From the NCBI GenBank assembly GCA_003854985.1, contig RQOG01000101.1:1-59007 (forward strand): 59,007 nt of DNA, read 5' to 3'. Numbering within the stretch: position 1 is the first letter of the stretch; every line of letters starts with the position of its first letter. This document shows, in pieces, positions 37,114 to 46,425 of this stretch. Both the position numbers and the translations under genes were made by a program. Origin of the DNA: Calditrichota bacterium. Its GTDB lineage: Bacteria; Calditrichota; Calditrichia; Calditrichales; Calditrichaceae. The notes below the pieces were generated by a model. The model saw only the letters and a program-made list of their open reading frames with translations, had not been told where the DNA came from and did no database searches.

Positions 37114-39597
37114 ATGGCTAAGCGAAAACATAGAAACACATCGTCATTTCAAAACCAGGCATGGGGCGCTTTTTTGCTTGCAATTGCCGTTTTGATATTC
37201 GTTTCCGTATTATCATTTAATGTGAACGATCCGGTCCATCTGGATACCGGAAGCTACAGAATAGAGATAAAAAACTGGCTGGGTCCTTTCGGAGCGGCGG
37301 TTTCTTACTATTTAATGCAATGGACGCTGGGCTATCCAATAATCGTATTGCCGGTACTGATGGGGCTTTTTGCCGTTTATGCCATTCAAAGAAAAAATAA
37401 TGATATACTCTGGCGCCCGTCGTTTTATGTTTTAATCTGGGCTGTTATCGTTTCGATCTTTTTAGCGATGCCTAAAGCAATTGATAAAGCGGGAATTGTA
37501 GCAGAGTATTATCCGAGCGGGCTTATCGGAGGATGGTTGGCCGGTAAACTTGTAATTTACCTGGGTAAATTCGGAAGTCTGCTGACTCTGAGTCTGATCA
37601 CGTTTGTTTTGGCTGTGGTGACCATCCGGCTGGAGCTTAAAGGCGTTTTTGATCGTCTTACGTTTATTCTGAAAAGTCTTTTCCAAGTGTTGAAAAACGT
37701 TTTGGATTCATCCTCAGAGTTTCTCAGACGAAGGATAGAGTCATTCAGGCAAAACAGAGAAATCCGCAGGCAGGCCAGAATAAAAGCTGAAGAAGAAAAA
37801 AGTTATACAGCCGACGCCGATATCAGAATTGATCAAGAGGAATCACTGCCGGAAATCCCCAAACAAAAGCCGGCTTATCAGCAACCGCTGGAAAATATCA
37901 GGGCGTTGCAACAGGAATCCGCCACCGAAACCGATGAAGAAGGAAAACCGCTGATCCAGACAACGCTTGATGAATTACTGGCTGGAATGGGCCGGCAGGA
38001 AGATAAAATTCCTGAAAATGCAGAAACAACGACCGACCAGGTCTCAACCCAGTCACCGGTGAGTTTTGAAGTTGAAGAAGAATTTGTGGATGAAGAGATT
38101 GACTATGACAGGCTGGTCAGGGAAAGCGTTGCAAAATACCAGTTTCCTTCCATTGATTTGCTCAAGAGCAGTCAGGCTTATGATACGGCGGTAACCAGGG
38201 ATGAATTAAAATCCAATGCTGAGTTATTGGAAATGAAACTGCTGGATTTCGGTGTAAAAGCCAAAGTGATCAGGGTTTCCGCGGGTCCGGTGATCACCTT
38301 ATATGAATTACAGCCGGCTCCGGGCGTTAAAGTCAGCTCTATTGTCGCCCTGGCCAATGATCTGGCGCTGGCTCTGGAAGCCCGGGGCATACGAATTATC
38401 GCCCCTATTCCCGGAAAAGCGGCTGTAGGCATAGAAATTCCGAACCGTGCACCGCAAACGGTTTATCTTAAACAATTAATAAAATCGGAAAAATATAACC
38501 GGCGTGAATTTGAGCTTCCTTTGGCTTTAGGCAAGACCATCAACGGGGAATCCTATATTACCGATTTAACCAAAATGCCGCATTTATTGATTGCCGGTTC
38601 CACGGGTTCCGGGAAAAGTGTGGGTATCAACACCATTATTATGTCGATACTTTATTCCATAGATCCCGGAAAGGTTAAGTTTTTGATGATCGATCCTAAA
38701 AAACTGGAGCTTTCCATATACCGGGATTTGCGGGAACACTATTTAATCTGGCGTCCGGATTTAGACGAGGAAGTGGTAACAAAACCCAGCAATGCGGTGA
38801 GCATGCTTAACAGTATTGTTCTGGAAATGGAAAAAAGATATGAACAACTGGCCAGTTTAAAAGTGAGAAGCATTGTTGAATTTAACCGTAAATTGGCAGA
38901 GTTAAACTATAATTACGGCGGTAAAAAATACCAGTTATTACCTTATATCGTTGTTATAATTGATGAGCTTGCCGATCTGATGATGGTGGCGGCTAAAGAA
39001 GTGGAAACGCCGATAGCCCGGCTGGCTCAGATGGCCCGCGCCGTAGGCATTCATTTGATTGTTGCCACACAACGCCCGAGCGTGGACGTTATTACCGGTA
39101 TGATAAAAGCCAATTTTCCGGCCCGGATCGCTTACCAGGTTGCCACAAAGGTGGATTCCCGGACGGTTTTGGATATGAATGGCGCGGAACAATTATTAGG
39201 TAATGGCGATATGCTGTTCCTTCCGCCCGGATATCCCAAACCAATCCGGCTGCAAAATCCATTCATTTCTACCGAAGAGGTTGAAACTATAATCAAACAT
39301 ATTAGTAAACAGGAAAAACTGCCCTATTACAGTATTCCCCAGCCTAAGGGCAAAAGCAGCGGCGGGGGAGATTTTGATTCCGGCGGCGATCGCGATCCTT
39401 TGTATGAAGATGCCAGGGCTATAGTGGTGCAGCATCAGCAGGGATCGATATCTTTTTTGCAAAGGCGGTTAAAAATAGGATATTCACGGGCAGCACGGTT
39501 AATGGATGAATTAGAAGAAGATGGTATTGTCGGCGCGGCAGACGGCAGCAAACCGCGGGAAGTTTTAATTACTCTTCAGGAATTGCAACAACTATAA
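37114..39597 (+). CDS. ftsK: DNA translocase FtsK/SpoIIIE
   Basis: 827 residues: an N-terminal membrane part with about four helices (first near residues 17-35), an acidic linker (about 220-330), the RecA-like motor with Walker A GSTGSGKS at 495-502 and Walker B VVIIDELADLMM, and a C-terminal winged-helix gamma domain (SISFLQRRLKIGYSRAARLM). It pumps chromosome ends through the division septum. A short serine/glycine stretch precedes the gamma domain. Full length for this subfamily. Confidence 0.97.
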   Translation: MAKRKHRNTSSFQNQAWGAFLLAIAVLIFVSVLSFNVNDPVHLDTGSYRIEIKNWLGPFGAAVSYYLMQWTLGYPIIVLPVLMGLFAVYAIQRKNNDILWRPSFYVLIWAVIVSIFLAMPKAIDKAGIVAEYYPSGLIGGWLAGKLVIYLGKFGSLLTLSLITFVLAVVTIRLELKGVFDRLTFILKSLFQVLKNVLDSSSEFLRRRIESFRQNREIRRQARIKAEEEKSYTADADIRIDQEESLPEIPKQKPAYQQPLENIRALQQESATETDEEGKPLIQTTLDELLAGMGRQEDKIPENAETTTDQVSTQSPVSFEVEEEFVDEEIDYDRLVRESVAKYQFPSIDLLKSSQAYDTAVTRDELKSNAELLEMKLLDFGVKAKVIRVSAGPVITLYELQPAPGVKVSSIVALANDLALALEARGIRIIAPIPGKAAVGIEIPNRAPQTVYLKQLIKSEKYNRREFELPLALGKTINGESYITDLTKMPHLLIAGSTGSGKSVGINTIIMSILYSIDPGKVKFLMIDPKKLELSIYRDLREHYLIWRPDLDEEVVTKPSNAVSMLNSIVLEMEKRYEQLASLKVRSIVEFNRKLAELNYNYGGKKYQLLPYIVVIIDELADLMMVAAKEVETPIARLAQMARAVGIHLIVATQRPSVDVITGMIKANFPARIAYQVATKVDSRTVLDMNGAEQLLGNGDMLFLPPGYPKPIRLQNPFISTEEVETIIKHISKQEKLPYYSIPQPKGKSSGGGDFDSGGDRDPLYEDARAIVVQHQQGSISFLQRRLKIGYSRAARLMDELEEDGIVGAADGSKPREVLITLQELQQL

Positions 39598-39610
39598 TGA
39601 GGAAATTATC

Positions 39611-40249
39611 ATGAAAAAAATACTTACTTATCTGGCCTGCTTTTTGTTGATAGGTTCGGTTGCCAAGGCACAGGATGTAAATGATATTATCGAAAATGTG
39701 CAGAAGACATATGATAAAATGAAGTTCTTCAGCGCAGTATTCAAACAAATCGAAACGTTCAAAATTACGGGTTCCCAGACAGAAATGCTGGGTCATATTT
39801 ATATTGCGGGCGGAGAAAAATATCGTTTTGAATCGGATGAACAAATCATCATAACGGATGGCGAAAATGTATGGGCGTACAGTTCCAAATCCAACCAGGT
39901 AATTATCGATAAGGTTAAAGAAAATTCAGCGGCTTTGTTGCCCAGGGATATTCTGTTCAAATATCCGAAACAGTATTATGCCACATTGCTTTCGGAGGAT
40001 AAACATGGTGATCAGACCATTTATACCATTAAATTGGATCCCAAGGAAGATACACATGGCTATGTAAAAAGCGTGAAATTGTGGATCGACAAAAAGTATT
40101 GGCTGATCCATAAAATTGAAGCAATTGATCTGCGCGGGAATTCAACCCTGTTCGAAATAAGTCAAATCGACACAAAAAATAAAATTCCGGATTCTTATTT
40201 CACCTATGAAAATCAACCTGGCGTGGAGGTCGTGGACCGACGTGAATAA
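39611..40249 (+). CDS. lolA: LolA-like outer-membrane lipoprotein carrier
   Basis: 212 residues with a signal peptide (about 1-20) and a LolA fold: FFSAVFKQIETFKITGS, GHIYIAGGEKYRFESDEQ, IITDGENVWAYSSKSNQV, then KLWIDKKYWLIHKIEAID. LolA shuttles lipoproteins across the periplasm. Following ftsK by 13 bases with GAGGA before the ATG; the ftsK-lolA order is found in many Gram-negative genomes. Confidence 0.9.
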   Translation: MKKILTYLACFLLIGSVAKAQDVNDIIENVQKTYDKMKFFSAVFKQIETFKITGSQTEMLGHIYIAGGEKYRFESDEQIIITDGENVWAYSSKSNQVIIDKVKENSAALLPRDILFKYPKQYYATLLSEDKHGDQTIYTIKLDPKEDTHGYVKSVKLWIDKKYWLIHKIEAIDLRGNSTLFEISQIDTKNKIPDSYFTYENQPGVEVVDRRE

Positions 40250-40274
40250 TGAATAAACAATACGGGATAAAGTT

Positions 40275-41093
40275 TTGACTGATATTCATGCTCATTTTGT
40301 TTTCCAGGTCGATGACGGCGCCAGAAATCTGGATGAATCTTTGGCCATGCTGGAACAGGCTGTTAATGCCGGGATTGAAAATATTGTGGCGACGCCTCAC
40401 ATAACCGAAGCAGCCACAACAGCAGGCAATGAGAGAATTAAAGAACACTTTCAGATCATACAGAATGAAATAACCGCAAAAAACCTGTCCGTTAATATTT
40501 ATCTTGGTTCAGAGATTTACTATAACGAATTTGTTTATCAATGGAAGGAAGCCGCCTGGTATACAATTAATAACAATCAGAAATATTTATTGTTTGAACT
40601 GCCGATGTTTTATTTACCTGTAAATGTCTCAGATTTTATTTTCCAGTGTAAACTGCAGGGAATAACGCCGATTTTAGCCCATCCGGAGCGCTATCTTTAT
40701 CTGCATAAGCGCAGCGAATTGCTCGTTTCCTGGCTGGGACAGGGTTGTCTTTTACAGATGAATGCCGGTTCAATTACCGGTGCATTCGGGAAAAGAATCG
40801 AGTGGTTTTCCCGAAAATTATTATCCGAAGGACTTTTTAGTTTTGTCGCATCCGATGCCCATGATACGGAAAACAGAACGTTCAACACATTAAATGAAGC
40901 TAAAAAAAAGACCGAGCAATTCCTTGACGATCAATATATTGACCGTCTTTTTACGATCAATCCTTTAAGCGCCGTTAAAGGTGATCCTGTTTTACCACTA
41001 ATGGCCGGAGACAGGATTTTTTCAAAAAATAAGTTTAAAAAATTACTCGATAAAATGAAATTTTTGCCGAAAAGCCATAAGGATTTAAATTAG
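40275..41093 (+). CDS. PHP-type tyrosine-protein phosphatase (CpsB/YwqE-like)
   Basis: 272 residues. The metal-binding N terminus DIHAHFVFQVDDGA, ATPHITEA, GSEIYYNEF, ILAHPERY and FVASDAHDTENR are those of CpsB/CapC phosphotyrosine phosphatases of the PHP family, which use three metal ions to dephosphorylate bacterial tyrosine kinases. The kinase is the next gene. The only start giving the family N terminus is TTG at 40275; a stop codon closes the frame 21 bases earlier and there is no ATG or GTG between. Confidence 0.9.
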   Translation: MTDIHAHFVFQVDDGARNLDESLAMLEQAVNAGIENIVATPHITEAATTAGNERIKEHFQIIQNEITAKNLSVNIYLGSEIYYNEFVYQWKEAAWYTINNNQKYLLFELPMFYLPVNVSDFIFQCKLQGITPILAHPERYLYLHKRSELLVSWLGQGCLLQMNAGSITGAFGKRIEWFSRKLLSEGLFSFVASDAHDTENRTFNTLNEAKKKTEQFLDDQYIDRLFTINPLSAVKGDPVLPLMAGDRIFSKNKFKKLLDKMKFLPKSHKDLN

Positions 41094-41118
41094 CAATTAA
41101 TTTGTCGAATTATATAAT
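41090..41118 (+). promoter_or_regulatory. Possible promoter of the tyrosine kinase gene
   Basis: TTAGCA at 41090-41095 and TATAAT at 41113-41118, 17 bases apart, about 45 bases before the TTG start at 41163. The -10 is a perfect consensus, but the -35 is weak (4 of 6) and overlaps the end of the preceding gene. Confidence 0.35.
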
Positions 41119-41162
41119 TATTGATAATTTTTTTTACATTTGATGTAATAGGAGAATATACA

Positions 41163-43436
41163 TTGTTTGAAGAGAATGAATTAGAGCTGGAGTCCGGTTC
41201 GCAGGTTTCCATAAGCGATTATCTGAAAATTATCTACCGGCGGCGCTGGCTGATTATCATAACCTTTTTGGTTGTTTTCGGCATTACCTGTTTTGTTACC
41301 TTTACCACCGAACCGGAATATGAAGCCAGTACTACGATTATGATTAAAAGCACTGGGGCAATGGAAAGGACTTTGTTCGAATTTGATTACATGGGTGCTC
41401 AGACTACGTTAATATCAAACCAGATTGAAATTTTAAAAAGCAGGACGCTCGCCGAGCGGGTGATAAAAAGTCTGAATTTATCCGATGTACGGGATTCGCT
41501 GAATCTTTTCAAACCAAATGAAAAAGGCGAATACCTGTCAATGCGCGGCATGATTGGTGTGATTCGGGGTAATATGGATGTAAGCCATCGTAAAGACACC
41601 GATATTATTACTCTGACTTATACTTCCAATTCTTCATTTGACGCGGCCTTTATCGCCAACACTATCGCCGAAGAATTCCGCAGCCTGAATGCGGAAGAAA
41701 ATTCCGGTGAACTCTCTGAACTTCGTAATTTTGTTGAACGCCAGCTTGAAAAAAAATCTGAAGAACTTAAACTATCGGAAGATAGACTACGTGAATTCCA
41801 GGAAAAGGAAAAACTGACCAGCCTGGATGAAAATACATCCGAACTGGTGAATACGCTTTCAGGTTATGAGGCAAAGCTTGAACAGGCACAAATTGAACTG
41901 CGTTCCAATCTGGAATTAAAAAAATCTCTCGAACAACAATTGAATGAACGCAAAGAGACCCTGTCAACCGATTTAAGCGAGATTTCTTCCGGATATCTTC
42001 TTTCCCTGCAATCACAATTGGCCCAGGCCGAAGCAGAGAAAACCAAATACATGATGGCTATCCAGTCGGAAGTGCAGGATGCCAGCAAACAGCATTTTGA
42101 ATCCAGGTTAAAAGTTTATGATGAACGGATAAATGCACTGCGTGAAAAGCTTAATGAAGAAGCGAAAAAAATATCATCCTCCAATATGGTCAGCGATCCT
42201 TTCCAGTTGTCGCAGCAGCTTTTAACACAATACCTGGATGTTGAGTCTAAAGTCAAAGCCGGAACAGCGACCATCAATGCCTTGCAGGAAGTGGTGAGCG
42301 AGTATGGCGGAAGATTAAATTTTTTACCGGAAAAAACGTTGGAATTGGCCCGGCTGGAACGTAAGCGGAAGGTGGATGAAGAGACCTATGTTATGCTTAC
42401 TCAGAAATTGGAAGAAACCAAAATTCAGGCCGCGGCCCAGAGCAGAAACGTACATGTCATCGATCAGGCCATCGAGCCAATGGCGGCTGTCAGGCCCAAA
42501 ACGAATATGAATATCATGTTAGGCGTTTTGATAGGTCTGGGATTGGGCATAGGTCTCGTTTTTCTGATGGAATACTTCGACAACTCCGTTAAAACAAGTG
42601 AAGAATTAGAAGCCATGGGTTTTAATATACTGGCCAGTATCCCAAAAATCGAAATGGATAAATATGAAGAGAAACTGGAAAGTAAACTGGAAAAATTAGG
42701 TCCCATTGAAGGTAAAAGAATTGAAGCCAGGTTAATCACACATCTGGATCCCAAATCTCCCGTGGCGGAAGCCTACCGAACCCTGCGCACCAACCTGCAG
42801 TTCAGCAAGATTGACAGGCAATTAAAAACAATTTTAGTTACCAGTTCCGGCCCTAAAGAAGGTAAATCTACAACAGCCGCTAATCTGGCCATTGCCATGG
42901 CTCAGGTTGGCAATAAAGTGGTATTGGTTGACGCCGATTTAAGACGTCCGGTAATTCATTCAATTTTTGGAATTGACAAAGAAGACGGCGTAACAAATTA
43001 CCTGATGGGAAAAAACAATTTTGAAGAGACGATTAAGTCAACGTTTCATGAAAATTTATTCATTTTTACAAGCGGAATATTGCCTCCCAACCCCTCAGAG
43101 TTACTTGCGTCACAAAAGATGGAACAACTGCTTCATAAATTAAACGAAAATTTTGATACAATCATTTTGGACAGTCCGCCGGTTATCGCTGTCACAGACG
43201 CGGCTGTGTTAAGCACCAAAGTGGATGGAACCATATTGGTTGTATCATCGGGACAAACGAATAAAGATGCTTTAGGAAAGGCGTTTAACCTGTTAAACTC
43301 GGTTAATTCCAAATTACTCGGTGTACTTTTAAATGGGGTTGATGTTAAAGGGCTCTACGGTTCTTATGATTATTATTACTACCACCATTATTATACCAAA
43401 CCGGGTAAAGGAATGAAAAGGTTGAAAAGTTCCTGA
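41163..43436 (+). CDS. Wzc-like polysaccharide co-polymerase / BY-type tyrosine autokinase
   Basis: About 757 residues. N-terminal Wzz domain with a first helix at about residues 27-46, a periplasmic coiled coil (about 170-430), a second helix from about 447, and a cytoplasmic tyrosine kinase with Walker A GPKEGKST at 563-570, VVLVDADLRRP and TIILDSPPV. The C-terminal tail carries eight tyrosines within 13 residues, the autophosphorylation cluster. It sets chain length and export of surface polysaccharide in a phosphorylation cycle. I use TTG 41163 because AGGAG at 41150-41154 is eight bases before it; the frame extends to another TTG at 41121 without a ribosome binding site. Confidence 0.94.
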   Translation: MFEENELELESGSQVSISDYLKIIYRRRWLIIITFLVVFGITCFVTFTTEPEYEASTTIMIKSTGAMERTLFEFDYMGAQTTLISNQIEILKSRTLAERVIKSLNLSDVRDSLNLFKPNEKGEYLSMRGMIGVIRGNMDVSHRKDTDIITLTYTSNSSFDAAFIANTIAEEFRSLNAEENSGELSELRNFVERQLEKKSEELKLSEDRLREFQEKEKLTSLDENTSELVNTLSGYEAKLEQAQIELRSNLELKKSLEQQLNERKETLSTDLSEISSGYLLSLQSQLAQAEAEKTKYMMAIQSEVQDASKQHFESRLKVYDERINALREKLNEEAKKISSSNMVSDPFQLSQQLLTQYLDVESKVKAGTATINALQEVVSEYGGRLNFLPEKTLELARLERKRKVDEETYVMLTQKLEETKIQAAAQSRNVHVIDQAIEPMAAVRPKTNMNIMLGVLIGLGLGIGLVFLMEYFDNSVKTSEELEAMGFNILASIPKIEMDKYEEKLESKLEKLGPIEGKRIEARLITHLDPKSPVAEAYRTLRTNLQFSKIDRQLKTILVTSSGPKEGKSTTAANLAIAMAQVGNKVVLVDADLRRPVIHSIFGIDKEDGVTNYLMGKNNFEETIKSTFHENLFIFTSGILPPNPSELLASQKMEQLLHKLNENFDTIILDSPPVIAVTDAAVLSTKVDGTILVVSSGQTNKDALGKAFNLLNSVNSKLLGVLLNGVDVKGLYGSYDYYYYHHYYTKPGKGMKRLKSS

Positions 43437-43492
43437 GTTAGAACCCGGTTTTAAGATATCTGAATATAAAAATAACTATCCGGAGTTAATCT

Positions 43493-44806
43493 ATGCATGT
43501 TGCCGTAGTAGGAACAGGTTATGTCGGTTTAGTAGCCGGAGCCTGTTTTGCCGACACAGGAAACGATGTTATCTGTGTTGATGTGGATAAGAAAAAAATT
43601 GAAATGCTCAATAACGGACAGGTGCCGATTTATGAGCCCGGTTTAACCGAAATTCTCAGCCGGAATATCACCCAGGAAAGGATTACTTTTACCACAGACA
43701 TCAAAGAAGCAATTAAAAAATCACAAATAATTCTGATCGCCGTCGGTACCCCCCCTGACGAAGATGGCTCCGCCGACCTGCAATATGTTTTGGCGGTGGC
43801 GGGCGACATTGGGAAATATATGAATGATTTTAAAGTGGTTGTGGATAAAAGCACCGTACCGGTGGGCACGGCAGATAAAGTAAAAGCTGAAATTAAAAAG
43901 CATACTCAACTGGATTTTGCGGTGGTATCCAATCCGGAATTTTTAAAGGAAGGCGCAGCGATTGAAGATTTTATGAAACCAGACAGGGTAATCATCGGAA
44001 CCGATGATGAAAAAGCCGCGGAAATCATGAAAAATCTTTATGCCCCGTTCGTAAGAACAGGAAAACCAATTATCGTCATGGATATTAAAAGCGCGGAATT
44101 AACAAAATATGCCGCTAATTCGATCTTGGCTACAAAAATTTCATTTATGAATGAAATAGCAAATCTATGTGAACAAGTGGGTGCCAATGTTGAGATGGTG
44201 CGAAAAGGAATAGGTTCGGACAGACGTATTGGACCGTATTTTATATTTCCCGGAGCCGGATACGGCGGTTCCTGCTTTCCAAAAGATGTAAAAGCCATCA
44301 TTAAAACCGCTGAGGATTATGATATAAGTATGGAAGTACTAAAAGCTGTGGAGCGGGTTAATGAAAACCAGAAAACCGTTTTAATGAAACATATTCATGA
44401 GCATTTCGGTGACGACCTTAACGAATTAGTATTTGCTGTCTGGGGACTGGCCTTTAAACCGAATACCGACGATATGCGGGAAGCTCCATCCATTGCAATG
44501 ATCAATGCATTGCTGGGAGCCGGCGCAAAAGTTTATGCTCATGATCCTGAAGCGCTTAAAGAAGCCCAATGGCGTTTCGGCGATAAAATAAATAATGGCA
44601 TTACCCTTTTTAAAAAACGTTATGATGCCATAGAGAATGCGGATGCACTGGTTATTATGACCGAATGGAACGCGTTTCGTGAACCTGATTTTTTGTTAAT
44701 TAAGGAGTCTTTAAATCATCCGGTTATTTTTGACGGCAGGAATCTCTATGATCCGGAAAGAATGAAAAAGCTTGGAATAAAATACTATTCCATAGGCAGA
44801 CCATAA
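43493..44806 (+). CDS. ugd: UDP-glucose 6-dehydrogenase
   Basis: 437 residues. NAD-binding GTGYVGLVAGACFA at the N terminus, KSTVPVGTAD, NPEFLKEGAAIEDF, and the catalytic Cys261 in GGSCFPKDVKA, followed by the C-terminal WGLAFKPNTDDMREAPS. It oxidises UDP-glucose to UDP-glucuronate, a polysaccharide precursor. It follows the kinase gene by 56 bases and is paired with a second dehydrogenase. Confidence 0.95.
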   Translation: MHVAVVGTGYVGLVAGACFADTGNDVICVDVDKKKIEMLNNGQVPIYEPGLTEILSRNITQERITFTTDIKEAIKKSQIILIAVGTPPDEDGSADLQYVLAVAGDIGKYMNDFKVVVDKSTVPVGTADKVKAEIKKHTQLDFAVVSNPEFLKEGAAIEDFMKPDRVIIGTDDEKAAEIMKNLYAPFVRTGKPIIVMDIKSAELTKYAANSILATKISFMNEIANLCEQVGANVEMVRKGIGSDRRIGPYFIFPGAGYGGSCFPKDVKAIIKTAEDYDISMEVLKAVERVNENQKTVLMKHIHEHFGDDLNELVFAVWGLAFKPNTDDMREAPSIAMINALLGAGAKVYAHDPEALKEAQWRFGDKINNGITLFKKRYDAIENADALVIMTEWNAFREPDFLLIKESLNHPVIFDGRNLYDPERMKKLGIKYYSIGRP

Positions 44807-44837
44807 AATTATAAATGAATTTAGAAAGGATTTTTAA

Positions 44838-46148
44838 ATGGATTTATTAAGTAAGATAAAAGAAAATAAGGCAGTTATCGGCGTAGTCGGCTTAGGTTAC
44901 GTCGGATTACCGTTGCTCATGGAATTTGTAGAACAGGGTTTTAAAACCATTGGCTTTGATATCGACGGAAGAAAAGTAATTAAACTTAATGCCGGTCAGT
45001 CGTATATCAAACATATATCCGAGGATAGAGTCAGAAAGGTAAGAGACTCAAAAATATTTGAAGCGACTACCGATTTTAAACGCATATCCGAAGTAGATTG
45101 TATTTTAATCTGTGTTCCAACGCCGTTGACGAAGCATCGTGAACCGGATATTTCATACATTGTAAATACCGGCAAAGCCCTGCTCCAGGGATTAAGAAAA
45201 AACCAGTTAGTTGTGCTTGAAAGTTCAACTTATCCGGGAACAACGGAAGATGAATTGAAGCCGATTCTGGAAGAATCCGGACTAAAAGGCGATGTGGATT
45301 TTTGGGTGGCTTTTTCGCCTGAAAGAGAAGATCCGAATAATCCAAAGTTTAATACCAGAACAATTCCTAAAGTTGTTGGCGCAAATACCCAGTATGCCCG
45401 TGACCTGGTGCAGGCTCTGTACGAAAAAGTAATCGTCCAGACCGTTCCTGTTTCCAGTTCTCAGGCCGCGGAAGCAACAAAATTGCTTGAAAATATTTTT
45501 CGCAGCGTCAATATTGCTCTTGTTAATGAAATGAAAATGATTCTGGACCGCATGGGAATAGATGTCTGGGAAGTAATCAATGCCGCTTCTACAAAACCAT
45601 TCGGTTATATGCCTTTTTATCCCGGTCCGGGACTCGGAGGCCATTGTATTCCGATAGATCCGTTTTATCTGACCTGGAAGGCGCGTGAATACGAAATGAA
45701 TACCAAATTTATCGAATTAGCCGGTGAAATAAATACAGGTATGCCGTTCTGGGTAGTGAACAAAGTTATAGATGCCCTGAATTTACATAAAAAAAGTATT
45801 AACGGTTCTAAAATCCTTCTCTTGGGCGCCGCCTATAAAAAAGATATTGATGACCCACGTGAATCACCTTCTTTTAAGCTGATTGAAATAATGGAAGAAA
45901 AAGGCGCGCATGTGGATTATAATGATCCTTATGTGCCGGAATTGCCGGATATGCGTATGTATGACATAAAGAAAAAAAGCGTGGAACTGACGGCAGAGAA
46001 TATTTCCGCTTATGATTGTGTATTGATTTCTACCGACCATTCCGTCTATGACTTGGATTTTATTGTTGAACATGCAAAATTAGTGGTTGATACGCGCAAT
46101 GCCACTAAAGAAGTTCTTAAGAATAGAAATAAAATTGTCAAAGCATAA
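44838..46148 (+). CDS. Nucleotide-sugar dehydrogenase, UDP-N-acetylhexosamine type (WbpA/WecC-like)
   Basis: 436 residues. VGLGYVGLPLLMEF, PTPLTKHREPDISYI, SSTYPGTTEDE, FSPEREDPNN and GGHCIPIDPFYL with the catalytic Cys270 place it in the branch of UDP-GlcNAc or UDP-ManNAc 6-dehydrogenases rather than with Ugd. It would make an N-acetyl-hexosaminuronate for surface glycan. The exact sugar cannot be told by eye. A terminator follows. Confidence 0.9.
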   Translation: MDLLSKIKENKAVIGVVGLGYVGLPLLMEFVEQGFKTIGFDIDGRKVIKLNAGQSYIKHISEDRVRKVRDSKIFEATTDFKRISEVDCILICVPTPLTKHREPDISYIVNTGKALLQGLRKNQLVVLESSTYPGTTEDELKPILEESGLKGDVDFWVAFSPEREDPNNPKFNTRTIPKVVGANTQYARDLVQALYEKVIVQTVPVSSSQAAEATKLLENIFRSVNIALVNEMKMILDRMGIDVWEVINAASTKPFGYMPFYPGPGLGGHCIPIDPFYLTWKAREYEMNTKFIELAGEINTGMPFWVVNKVIDALNLHKKSINGSKILLLGAAYKKDIDDPRESPSFKLIEIMEEKGAHVDYNDPYVPELPDMRMYDIKKKSVELTAENISAYDCVLISTDHSVYDLDFIVEHAKLVVDTRNATKEVLKNRNKIVKA

Positions 46149-46167
46149 TACTTTGTTGTAAGTTTAC

Positions 46168-46191
46168 AAGGCGGTTTTTACCGCCTTTTTT
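46168..46191 (+). terminator. Rho-independent terminator after the second UDP-sugar dehydrogenase
   Basis: AAGGCGGT (46168-46175), a TTTT loop, ACCGCCTT (46180-46187), then a T-rich tail. It closes the kinase-dehydrogenase transcript before the gene at 46211. Confidence 0.9.
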
Positions 46192-46210
46192 ATTTAAACG
46201 GGAGAGTGTT

Positions 46211-46423
46211 ATGGAAAAAAATAAAAGCATCCGGATTCCGGATCATTTGCACAATGAACTGCAAAAACATCTCAGCAAAACGGCGTTTAAGGATGTAAAT
46301 GAATTAAGCGTATATATTCTGCAAAACTATCTTGAGCAAAAGGATAAAATGAACTTAACCGGTTCAAGTCCCGAGGAATGTGAAGAAATCCGGAAAAGAC
46401 TCGAAAACCTTGGTTATCTATAG
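46211..46423 (+). CDS. Small ribbon-helix-helix-like protein with an EIRKRLENLGYL tail
   Basis: 70 residues from ATG with a good ribosome binding site (GGGAGAG). The first half (SIRIPDHLHNELQKHL) looks like a ribbon-helix-helix strand and helix. The last 15 residues (EECEEIRKRLENLGYL) match a short acidic-to-LGYL tail that I recall on sulfatases and alkaline-phosphatase-type enzymes of related bacteria. It may be a regulator or an adaptor for the enzymes encoded after it. The next gene starts two bases after its stop. Confidence 0.6.
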   Translation: MEKNKSIRIPDHLHNELQKHLSKTAFKDVNELSVYILQNYLEQKDKMNLTGSSPEECEEIRKRLENLGYL

Positions 46424-46425
46424 AA

